Shown piece by piece: positions 32,111-39,137 of a stretch of DNA of 64,000 bases (within the stretch, counting starts at the first letter, position 1; every line of letters begins with the position of its first letter). The stretch lies in contig NZ_LT629695.1 of NCBI RefSeq assembly GCF_900099705.1, forward strand, positions 2,294,001 to 2,358,000, read 5' to 3'. Under the pieces are notes generated by a model that saw nothing but the letters and a program-made list of their open reading frames with translations, made no database searches and had not been told where the DNA came from. A program made the translations under genes and the position numbers. The stretch is from Agrococcus jejuensis (GTDB taxonomy: Bacteria > Actinomycetota > Actinomycetes > Actinomycetales > Microbacteriaceae).

Positions 32111-33556
32111 GCCGCGCGCCGCCCCATCTCGTTGCGCATTGCAGGCGATCGAGGGGGTCGGAGGGGCATCTTCCCTCCGCCACCCCTGATCGCCTGCGAA
32201 ACGCAACCGACCCATCCCGCATTGGTTGCGTATTGCAGGCGATTCCGGGTCTTGGGGGGAATGTTCCCTTGAGAGGCGGAATCGCCTGCAGAACGCAACG
32301 AGCGAGCGGCTACTCCAGCACCGGGCGCGGGGGAGCGGGTCGCCGAAGGCGTCGACGATGGGGCGCAGCTTGATCGCCGTCTCGGCGAGCTCGTCGGCAG
32401 GCACGGAGTCGGCGACGATGCCCGCGCCCGCGAACGCGCGGATCGAGCCGTCGGGCGCGACCTGCGCGCCGCGCAGCGCGATCGCCCACTCTCCGCCGCC
32501 CGACGCATCCAGCCAGCCGACCGGCCCGGCGTAGCGGCCGCGGTCGATGCCCTCGAGCTCGGCGATGCGCGCGAGCGCGACGTCGCGCGGCGTGCCCGCC
32601 ACGGCGGCGGTCGGATGCAGCGCGGCCAGCGCGTCGAGCACCGAGCCCTCGAGCGTGCCCGTGATGTCGGTCGCGAGATGCCACAGGTTCGGCAGCCGCA
32701 GCGGGTACGGGCCGCTCGTCGCGAGGTCGCGCGAGATCGGGCGCAGCGCCTCGAGCGCCGACTCGGCCGCGAGGCGGTGCTCGCCGACGTCCTTCGGATG
32801 CACCGCGAGCGCCTCGGCGGCCTCGCCATCGAGCTCGGGCGTCGCGCCGCGCGCGGCCGTGCCTGCGAGCACGCGCGTGAACGTGCGGCCGTCGCGGGCG
32901 GCGACGAGCATCTCGGGGCTCGCGCCCAGCAGGCCGTCGACCGCGTACGTGATGGCATCGGGGTAGCGGCGGCGCAAGCCGAGCAGCGCCGAGCGCAGGT
33001 CGGCGCCCGCGGGCAGCGCACCCACGAGGTCGCGAGCGAGCACGACCTTCTCGAGCTCGCCCGCGCGGATGGCCGCGACGGCCGAGCCGACGATCGTCGC
33101 GTACCGCTCGGGGTCGATGGCGCCGGGGGCGAGGGCGACGCGCACGTCGTCGACCTCGCGCTTCGGCTGCGGCTCGGGCAGCGGCTCGTCGTCGACGGCG
33201 ATGCGCGTCGTCCACGCGTCGTCGCCGCGGCGGCCCAGCACGATGCGCGGCACGATGAGCACCGACTCGGCGGCCGAGTCGTCGGCGAACGCGAACGTGC
33301 CGAACGCCACGAGTCCCGTGCCGTGCGCGTCGACCTCGTCGGTCACCTCGGCGGCTGCGACGAGCGCATCCCACGCCGCGGCGGCATCCGCGATCCTGTC
33401 GGGTCCGGACACCGTGATGCGCAGCGCCTCGCCGACACCGACGAGCCCGTCGCCCGAGCGCACGAACGCGAGCGGCGCGCTCGCGTCGGCGTGGGCGATG
33501 AGTCGACCGTGGGCGGCGCGCGTCGTCACGACGCGCAATCGTCGCTGGGCCTGCAC
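32108..33556 (-). CDS. menF: Isochorismate synthase, C-terminus extended by palindromic repeats
   Basis: A 482-residue frame. Residues about 1-405 form the chorismate-utilising domain: VVLARDLVGALP near 165, SPEMLVAARDGRTFTRVLAGTAARG near 222, KDVGEHRLA near 262, LHPTAAVAGTPRDVAL near 316 and YAGPVGWLD near 341. It converts chorismate to isochorismate, the first menaquinone step. Family members normally stop soon after LRPIVDAF; here about 77 residues follow, encoded by two repeat C palindromes. GTG 33556 is preceded by TAGGCT plus seven bases (leaderless). Confidence 0.9.
   Translation of the reverse strand: MQAQRRLRVVTTRAAHGRLIAHADASAPLAFVRSGDGLVGVGEALRITVSGPDRIADAAAAWDALVAAAEVTDEVDAHGTGLVAFGTFAFADDSAAESVLIVPRIVLGRRGDDAWTTRIAVDDEPLPEPQPKREVDDVRVALAPGAIDPERYATIVGSAVAAIRAGELEKVVLARDLVGALPAGADLRSALLGLRRRYPDAITYAVDGLLGASPEMLVAARDGRTFTRVLAGTAARGATPELDGEAAEALAVHPKDVGEHRLAAESALEALRPISRDLATSGPYPLRLPNLWHLATDITGTLEGSVLDALAALHPTAAVAGTPRDVALARIAELEGIDRGRYAGPVGWLDASGGGEWAIALRGAQVAPDGSIRAFAGAGIVADSVPADELAETAIKLRPIVDAFGDPLPRARCWSSRSLVAFCRRFRLSREHSPQDPESPAIRNQCGMGRLRFAGDQGWRREDAPPTPSIACNAQRDGAARG
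32131..32207. repeat. Repeat C, copy 1 (divergent)
   Basis: Palindrome with arms GTTGCGCATTGCAGGCGATC and GATCGCCTGCGAAACGCAAC and a shorter inner stem (GGAGGG / CCCTCC). It is in tandem with copy 2 and read as part of the menF C-terminal tail. Confidence 0.75.
32225..32299. repeat. Repeat C, copy 2
   Basis: Arms GTTGCGTATTGCAGGCGATTC and its near inverse GAATCGCCTGCAGAACGCAAC, with an inner palindrome around GGGGAATGTTCCC. The reverse complement matches copy 3 (47961-48031) almost base for base. It lies at the 3' end of menF. Confidence 0.8.
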
Positions 33557-33563
33557 GACGACC

Positions 33564-33628
33564 AGCCTACGCTCGCAGCGCACGCTGGCGGATCGGCCCC
33601 GACGAGGGGATGCGCGCCACCGTAGGAT
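33564..33628. promoter_or_regulatory. Divergent leaderless promoters of menF and menG
   Basis: Minus strand: TAGGCT (33564-33569), seven bases, GTG 33556 of menF. Plus strand: TAGGAT (33623-33628), seven bases, GTG 33636 of menG. The two -10 boxes are about 55 bases apart and could be co-regulated. Confidence 0.5.
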
Positions 33629-33635
33629 GGATGCC

Positions 33636-34385
33636 GTGGGGGCAGCGGACCTGGGCAAGGACCCGAGCGAGGTCGCGGCGATGTTCGACGCGACCGCCAA
33701 GCGATACGACCTCATGAACGGGCTCTTCACGCTCGGCAACGACCGGCTCTGGCGACTGCAGATGAACCGCGCCGTCGCGCCGCAGCCCGGCGAGCGCATC
33801 CTCGACGTCGCCGCAGGAACGGGCACGTCGTCGGCGCCGATGGCGAAGGCGGGCGCGCTCGTGACGGCGCTCGACTTCAGCGCCGGGATGATCGAGGAGG
33901 GGCGCCGCCGCTACCCCGAGATCGAGTTCGTGCAGGGCGACGCGCAGGAGCTGCCGTTCGACGCCGACACGTTCGACGCCGTCACCATCTCGTTCGGCTT
34001 CCGCAACGTGCAGAACCCCAGGGCGGCGCTGTCGGAGTTCTTCCGCGTGCTGAAGCCCGGCGGTCGCCTGCTCGTGTGCGAGGCGTCGAAGCCGCCGCTC
34101 GGCGTCGCCCGCGCCGGCCACAAGGCGTTCATGCGCACCGTGCCGGTCATCGGCCGCCTCGCGTCGTCGAACCCCGAGTCGTATCGGTACCTCGTCGACT
34201 CGATCGAGGCCTGGCCCGACCAGGAGACCCTCTCGCGGTGGATCCGCGGCGCCGGCTTCACGCGCGTCGCCCACCGCAACCTCACGATGGGCGCGGTCGC
34301 ACTGCACCGCGGCCGCAAGCCCACGGAGCAGACGATGCGCATGGCCATCATCGAGCGACCCGCCGCCGACGAGGCGACGGCGTGA
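33636..34385 (+). CDS. menG: Demethylmenaquinone methyltransferase
   Basis: A 249-residue SAM-dependent methyltransferase of the UbiE/MenG family, performing the last menaquinone step. MFDATAKRYDLMNGLFTLG near residue 15, the SAM loop LDVAAGTGTSSAPMAKAG near 53, VQGDAQELPFDADTFDAVTISFGFRNV near 98 and VLKPGGRLLVCEASKP near 141 are diagnostic. GTG 33636 is preferred to the in-frame ATG at 33627, which overlaps the -10 box. It overlaps the polyprenyl synthase start by four bases. Confidence 0.93.
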   Translation: MGAADLGKDPSEVAAMFDATAKRYDLMNGLFTLGNDRLWRLQMNRAVAPQPGERILDVAAGTGTSSAPMAKAGALVTALDFSAGMIEEGRRRYPEIEFVQGDAQELPFDADTFDAVTISFGFRNVQNPRAALSEFFRVLKPGGRLLVCEASKPPLGVARAGHKAFMRTVPVIGRLASSNPESYRYLVDSIEAWPDQETLSRWIRGAGFTRVAHRNLTMGAVALHRGRKPTEQTMRMAIIERPAADEATA

Positions 34386-35389
34386 GCGGCCTCGCCGCCT
34401 CGCTCGGGATCACGCTCGACGAGGCCGCCGGTCCCGAGCGCGAGCTCGTCGACGCCCTCGAGCACGGTCTGCAGCTCGTCGAGCAGGCGCTCGACCGCGA
34501 CGTCGCGCTGACCGACCCCATCGCGCACTCGATGACGCGGTACCTGAAGGATGCGGGCGGCAAGCGCACGCGTCCCATGCTCGTCATGCTCGCCGCCCAG
34601 CTCGGCGACGGCGTGACCGACGACGTCGTGGCCGCCGCGGAGGTCGTGGAGATCACGCACCTCGCGAGCCTGTACCACGACGACGTCATGGACCGGGCGA
34701 CGCTGCGCCGCGGCGTGCCCGCCGCGCAGGAGGTCTGGGGCAACTCCGTCGCGATCCTCGCCGGCGACCTGCTCTTCGCCCGCGCCGGCGCCGTCGGCGC
34801 CCGCCTCGGGCCGGAGTTCGCGGCCATCCACGCGAACACGTTCGAGCGCATGTGCCTCGGCCAGCTGCACGAGACCCTCGGCCCGCAGGGCGCGGACCCG
34901 GTCGAGCACTACATCCAGGTGCTCGCCGACAAGACGGGCTCGCTCATCGCCTCGGCCGCCGAGCTCGGCGCGCTCATGGGCAACGCCGACCCCGCGTGCC
35001 GCCAGCCGCTGCGCGACTTCGGCGAGCGCATCGGCGTCGCCTTCCAGCTCGTCGACGACGTGCTCGACCTGTCGTCGTCGCCCGAGACCGGCAAGGTCGC
35101 CGGCACCGACCTGCGCACGGGCGTCATGACGCTGCCGCTGCTGCGCCTGCGCGCCGCCGCGGCATCCGACGCCGACGCCGCGGCGCTGCTCGCCGACATC
35201 GACCGCAAGGGCGACGACTTCCCCGACGCCGTCGCGAGGCTGCGCGAGCACCCGGCGACGCTCGACACGCTCGCCGAGGCCGAGCGCTGGCGCGACGGCG
35301 CGCACGAGGCGCTCACGGCACTGCCCGCCGGCCCCGTGCGCGACGCGCTCGACGCGTTCGCCGCATCCCTCGTCACCCGCACCCGCTAG
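34382..35389 (+). CDS. Polyprenyl diphosphate synthase
   Basis: A 335-residue trans-prenyltransferase that builds the menaquinone side chain. It has GGKRTRPMLVML near residue 60, the first aspartate-rich motif LYHDDVMDRATLRRG near 98, GDLLFARA near 128 and the second, FQLVDDVLDLSSS, near 222. Product length cannot be fixed from sequence by eye. It starts with GTG, coupled to menG, which supports a role in menaquinone tail synthesis. Confidence 0.9.
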   Translation: MSGLAASLGITLDEAAGPERELVDALEHGLQLVEQALDRDVALTDPIAHSMTRYLKDAGGKRTRPMLVMLAAQLGDGVTDDVVAAAEVVEITHLASLYHDDVMDRATLRRGVPAAQEVWGNSVAILAGDLLFARAGAVGARLGPEFAAIHANTFERMCLGQLHETLGPQGADPVEHYIQVLADKTGSLIASAAELGALMGNADPACRQPLRDFGERIGVAFQLVDDVLDLSSSPETGKVAGTDLRTGVMTLPLLRLRAAAASDADAAALLADIDRKGDDFPDAVARLREHPATLDTLAEAERWRDGAHEALTALPAGPVRDALDAFAASLVTRTR

Positions 35390-35421
35390 CCGCGCGCCGC
35401 GCGCGCTCGAGAGGACCCTCC

Positions 35422-36789
35422 ATGCCCACCACGCTCCGCGTCGCCGTCGTCGGCGCCGGTCCCGCAGGCATCTACGCCGCCGACATCCTCAAGAAGGCCG
35501 TCGCAGAGACGGGCGGCGAGGTGTCGATCGACCTCTTCGAGCACCTGCCCGCGCCGTACGGCCTCGTGCGCTACGGCGTCGCGCCCGACCACCCGCGCAT
35601 CAAGGGCATCATCTCGGCGCTGCGCGAGGTGCTCGAGTCGGGCGTCGTGCGCTTCTTCGGCAACGTGCGCTTCGGCGTCGACATCCAGCTCGAGGATCTG
35701 CAGCGCCACTACAACGCGGTGATCTTCGCGACGGGTGCCGTGAAGGACGCGCCGCTCGTGATCCCCGGCGTCGACCTGCCCGGTTCGTACGGCGCCGCCG
35801 ACTTCGTGTCGTGGTTCGACGGCCACCCCGACGTGCCGCGCACGTGGCCGCTCGAGGCCGAGGGCATCGCCGTGCTCGGCGTCGGCAACGTCGCGCTCGA
35901 CGTGGCGCGCATGCTCGCGAAGCACCCCGAGGACCTGCTGCCCACCGAGGTGCCCGCGAACGTCGTCGAGGGCCTCGAGGCGTCGCCCGTCACCGACGTG
36001 CACGTCTTCGGTCGTCGCGGCCCGCTCGACGTGAAGTTCACGCCGCTCGAGCTGCGCGAGCTCGGCGAGCTGCGCGACGTCGACATGATCCTCTCCGACG
36101 AGGACTTCGGCGTCGACCCCGACGAGGAGGCCCGCAAGGCCAACAAGCAGATCCTCGTGATCTCGCGCGTGCTCGACCAGTGGCGGGCGCGCGAGACGGG
36201 CTCCGCATCCCGTCGTCTGCACCTGCACTTCTGGTCGCGGCCCGTCGAGGTCGTCGGCGAGGATGGCGTGACGGCGCTGCGCATCGAGCGCACGCGTCCG
36301 GACGGTCAGGGCGGCATCGAGGGCACGGGCGAGCTGCGCGACGTGCCCGTGCAGGCCGTCTACCGGGCCATCGGCTACTTCTCGTCGCCGCTGCCGGGCG
36401 TGCCGTTCGACGAGCTGCGCGGCGTCATCCCGAACGAGGCCGGCCGCGTCGTCGACGGCATCCGCCCCATGCCGGGCGTGTACGCCACCGGCTGGATCAA
36501 GCGCGGGCCCGTGGGCCTCATCGGCCACACGAAGTCCGACGCCAAGGAGACGATCGAGCAGCTGCTCGCCGACGAGCTGTCGTGGTGGACGCCCGAGGAC
36601 GCGAGCGCCGAGGCCATCCCGGCGCTGCTCGCCGAGCGCGGCGTCGACTGGACCGACATCGCCGGCTGGATCCGCCTCGACGAGCACGAGATGGGCCTCG
36701 GCGAGCCGCACGGCCGCGCGCGCATCAAGGTCGTGCCGCGCGACGAGATGATCGCGATCTCGCGGGCGACGGAGCGCGCCGAGCGCTAG
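35422..36789 (+). CDS. FAD-dependent ferredoxin/flavodoxin--NADP reductase (FprA/adrenodoxin-reductase type)
   Basis: A 455-residue flavoenzyme. FAD-binding VAVVGAGPAGIYAADIL is at residues 6-22, APYGLVRYGVAPDHPRIK near 47 is the family signature, the NADP loop VLGVGNVALDVARMLA is near 151, and the C-terminal YATGWIKRGPVGLIGHTK near 354 closes the FAD site. It passes electrons between NADPH and ferredoxin-like proteins in the cytosol. ATG 35422 follows GAGAGGA. Its stop and that of the convergent MarR gene share a CTAG tetranucleotide. Confidence 0.93.
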   Translation: MPTTLRVAVVGAGPAGIYAADILKKAVAETGGEVSIDLFEHLPAPYGLVRYGVAPDHPRIKGIISALREVLESGVVRFFGNVRFGVDIQLEDLQRHYNAVIFATGAVKDAPLVIPGVDLPGSYGAADFVSWFDGHPDVPRTWPLEAEGIAVLGVGNVALDVARMLAKHPEDLLPTEVPANVVEGLEASPVTDVHVFGRRGPLDVKFTPLELRELGELRDVDMILSDEDFGVDPDEEARKANKQILVISRVLDQWRARETGSASRRLHLHFWSRPVEVVGEDGVTALRIERTRPDGQGGIEGTGELRDVPVQAVYRAIGYFSSPLPGVPFDELRGVIPNEAGRVVDGIRPMPGVYATGWIKRGPVGLIGHTKSDAKETIEQLLADELSWWTPEDASAEAIPALLAERGVDWTDIAGWIRLDEHEMGLGEPHGRARIKVVPRDEMIAISRATERAER

Positions 36790-37265
36790 TCGCTCGCGGC
36801 GGCTGCGTCGCCGGCGGTCGTGTCGGCGCGCAGCGATCGCGCCATGCGCTGCAGCGCGCCCAGCACCTGGCGCTGCTCGCCGGCCGTCAGCTCGCCGAGC
36901 ATGCGCCGCTCGACGTCGCGCACCGCGATGGTCGCCACCGCGAGGCTCGCGCGCCCGCGGTCGGTGAGCCGGGCGGGGAGCGCCTTGCCGACCGCGTCCT
37001 CGGCGGGGCGCTCGACGGCGCCGTCGCGTTCGAGCGTCTGCAGCAGCACGTGCATCGACTGGCGGGTCACGAACGCGCCGCGTGCGAGCTCGGAGCCCGA
37101 CATGCCTGGGCGCTGCGCGAGCAGCTCGAGGCACGAGTAGTGGGTGATCGTCATGCCCAGCGGGCGCAGCGCATCCTCCATCGCGGCGCGGAGCGCGCTC
37201 GACGCCTCCTTGAGCGCGTAGCCGAGCGACGTGTCGAGGTGGATGCCGTCGGCGGGTCGCTGCAT
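36786..37265 (-). CDS. MarR-family transcriptional regulator
   Basis: A 159-residue regulator with the MarR winged helix core: MTITHYSCLELLAQRPGMSGSELARGAFVTRQSMHVLLQTLERDGAVERP (about 38-88), followed by the Arg/Asp-containing wing and a helical dimerisation end. It is divergent from a VOC-family gene, and two ATGTCA-N6-TGACAT palindromes occupy the region between them, one overlapping its own start codon. Autorepression together with control of the VOC gene is therefore likely. The ligand is unknown. Confidence 0.88.
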   Translation of the reverse strand: MQRPADGIHLDTSLGYALKEASSALRAAMEDALRPLGMTITHYSCLELLAQRPGMSGSELARGAFVTRQSMHVLLQTLERDGAVERPAEDAVGKALPARLTDRGRASLAVATIAVRDVERRMLGELTAGEQRQVLGALQRMARSLRADTTAGDAAAASD

Positions 37266-37281
37266 GTCAGCAGTCTGACAT
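37264..37281. promoter_or_regulatory. MarR operator 1
   Basis: ATGTCAGCAGTCTGACAT, a palindrome of 7-base arms. It overlaps the MarR start codon and abuts a TAGGCT -10 box (37281-37286) for the VOC gene. Confidence 0.7.
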
Positions 37282-37291
37282 AGGCTGGAGC

Positions 37292-37309
37292 ATGTCAACC
37301 AACTGACAT
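37292..37309. promoter_or_regulatory. MarR operator 2
   Basis: ATGTCAACCAACTGACAT, the same ATGTCA-N6-TGACAT arrangement, 28 bases downstream of operator 1 and just before the VOC gene. Confidence 0.7.
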
Positions 37310-37322
37310 GAAAGAGAGCACC

Positions 37323-37688
37323 ATGCCCGTCACCGGCCCCGACTTCGTCTCGCTGCAGGTCCGCGACCTCGCCGGATCCCAGGCCTTCTACGAGCGCTAC
37401 CTCGGCCTCGAGCGCTCGCCAGCCGGCCCGCCCCACGCGGTCGTGTTCACGACGACGCCCATCGCCTTCGCGCTGCGCGACCTCGTCGAGGGCACCGATC
37501 TCGACGCCTCGCAGCCCGGCCTCGGCGTCGCGCTGTGGCTGCACGCCACCGACGTGCAGCAGATCCACGACGCGCTCGTCGCCGACGGCCATGCCATCGC
37601 CGTCGCCCCGTTCGACGGTCCGTTCGGCCGCACGTGCACGCTCGTCGACCCCGACGGCTACCTCGTGACGCTGCACGACCGCGCCTGA
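37323..37688 (+). CDS. VOC/glyoxalase-superfamily protein
   Basis: A 121-residue vicinal-oxygen-chelate fold protein: DFVSLQVRDLAGSQAFYERYLGLERS at the start, and VDPDGYLVTLHD at the end with a likely metal-ligand region. This is the size of single-module glyoxalase/bleomycin-resistance proteins. With a divergent MarR regulator it may detoxify or bind a small electrophile or drug; substrate unknown. An AAGAGAG ribosome-binding sequence lies about seven bases before ATG 37323; an in-frame ATG at 37308 overlaps the operator and is less likely. Confidence 0.8.
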   Translation: MPVTGPDFVSLQVRDLAGSQAFYERYLGLERSPAGPPHAVVFTTTPIAFALRDLVEGTDLDASQPGLGVALWLHATDVQQIHDALVADGHAIAVAPFDGPFGRTCTLVDPDGYLVTLHDRA

Positions 37689-37701
37689 GCGTCGGAGGGC
37701 G

Positions 37702-38106
37702 TCAGAGGCCGAGCGCCTCGGCGCCCTCGGCGCTCGAGTCGCGCAGGAACGTGCGGCAGCGCTCGGCCTCGGTCGCGTCGCCGAGCGCCTCGGATGCGGT
37801 CGCGAGGGCCGCGAGCGAGCGCAGGAACCCCTGGTTCGGCTCGTGCGACCACGGCACGGGGCCCTGGCCGCGCCACCCGTTGCGTCGGAGCGCGTCGAGC
37901 GAGCGGTGGTAGGCCGTGCGTGCGAACGCGTAGCCCTCGATCGTCTCGCCCGAGGCGAGCGCCTCCTCGGCGAGCATCGCCCACGCGAGCACCGAGTCGG
38001 GATGCGCGGCCGCGACGTCGCGCTCGTGCGCGCCAGCCGCGAGCGCGTGGGCACCGGAGTCGGCGGGGAGGAGCGTCTCGGGCGGGCCGTCGAGCAGGTT
38101 CTGCAT
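37702..38106 (-). CDS. DUF3151 family protein
   Basis: A 134-residue, all-helical TPR-like protein. HPDSVLAWAMLAEEALASGETIEGYAFARTAYHRSLDALRRNGWRGQGPVPWSHEPNQGFLRSLAAL spans about 35-100, and the 'GWRGxGPVPWSHEPNxGFLR' block is characteristic of actinobacterial DUF3151. Function not established. TAGGGT plus six bases precedes the ATG (leaderless). Confidence 0.85.
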   Translation of the reverse strand: MQNLLDGPPETLLPADSGAHALAAGAHERDVAAAHPDSVLAWAMLAEEALASGETIEGYAFARTAYHRSLDALRRNGWRGQGPVPWSHEPNQGFLRSLAALATASEALGDATEAERCRTFLRDSSAEGAEALGL

Positions 38107-38115
38107 GCCTCGACC

Positions 38116-39012
38116 CTACGGGCGCGCTGGCGTCGGCAGCGCCGCGAACGCATCGGCGAGCGCCTGGCGCACGCGCACGACGGCGGCGGCGCCGCGCGAC
38201 GAGACGCGCGTCGCCGCGAACACCTCGCGCACGGGCGAGCCCGGCAGGTCGAGCAGCCGCATGCCCTCGGTGCCGCCGACGAGCGCGAGGTCGGGCAGCA
38301 GCGCGACGGCGTGTCCCGCGGCGACGAGACGCGCGTGCGCGACGAGGTCGGTGGCGTCGAAGCGCACGTCGGGCTCGAAGCCCGCGGCGCGGCACTGCTG
38401 CACCGACCACGCGCGCACGGCGGCGCCCTCGGGCTCGAGCGCCCACGCCCGATCGGCGAGGTCGGCGATCGACGTGGCCGGGTCGTCGGCGGGCACGGCG
38501 ATGCGGATGGGGTCGTGGCCCAGCAGCGTGCGCTCGATGCCCTCGCGCAGCGGCCGCGCGTGGCCGGGGTACTGCTCGGCGACGACGAGGTCGAAGCCGC
38601 GGGCGGCGAGCTCGTCGAGCGCGACCTCGGGCGGCAGCTCGGCCATCGTGACGCGCACGGGGTGCGCGTCGGCGGCGAGCAGCGTGAGCGCGGGCGGCAC
38701 GAGGTGCTCGGCGGCCGTGGGCATGACGGCGAGGCGCACGACGGGCGTCGCGGTGGCGGAGGCGAGGGCGACGCGCGCCTCCTCGTCGAGCGCGAGCGCC
38801 CGCGCGGCGTGCGCAGCGAGCGCGTGGCCGGCGTCGGTGAGGCGCAGGCGGCGGCCGTCGGCCTCCGTGAGCGCGACGCCCGCCTCGCGCTCGAGCAGCG
38901 CGAGCTGCTGCGACACCGTCGAGGGGCTGTAGGACAACGCCGCAGCGACGGCGGCGATCGTGCCGCGCTGCGAAAGCTCCAGCAGCAGGCGCAGGCGTCG
39001 GAGCTCGAGCAC
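38116..39012 (-). CDS. LysR-family transcriptional regulator
   Basis: A 298-residue regulator. LELRRLRLLLELSQRGTIAAVAAALSYSPSTVSQQLALLEREAG (2-45) is the LysR winged helix-turn-helix; a two-lobed periplasmic-binding-like effector domain follows. GTG 39012 was chosen because GGGAG lies five bases upstream and homologs start at 'LELRRLRLL'; ATG 39024 is possible. It is divergent from putA and likely controls proline catabolism, with proline a plausible effector. The TTCGA-N5-TCGAA palindrome at 39027-39041 lies between them. Confidence 0.85.
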   Translation of the reverse strand: MLELRRLRLLLELSQRGTIAAVAAALSYSPSTVSQQLALLEREAGVALTEADGRRLRLTDAGHALAAHAARALALDEEARVALASATATPVVRLAVMPTAAEHLVPPALTLLAADAHPVRVTMAELPPEVALDELAARGFDLVVAEQYPGHARPLREGIERTLLGHDPIRIAVPADDPATSIADLADRAWALEPEGAAVRAWSVQQCRAAGFEPDVRFDATDLVAHARLVAAGHAVALLPDLALVGGTEGMRLLDLPGSPVREVFAATRVSSRGAAAVVRVRQALADAFAALPTPARP

Positions 39013-39026
39013 GCCGTCTCCCATCG

Positions 39027-39041
39027 TTCGATGCCGTCGAA
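39027..39041. promoter_or_regulatory. LysR-type operator between the LysR gene and putA
   Basis: TTCGATGCCGTCGAA is a perfect 5-base inverted repeat with 5-base spacer and fits the T-N11-A LysR box (T39028, A39040). It is located just upstream of the LysR start and about 100 bases before putA. Confidence 0.6.
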
Positions 39042-39137
39042 TGGTCATCATCGTAGACGTGCGCTGTTCACGAACGGTTCGGCGGCGCAGGATCGCATCG
39101 AGGGCAGCGTGCGCCGCCCGGAGAGCGAGGGGACGCC

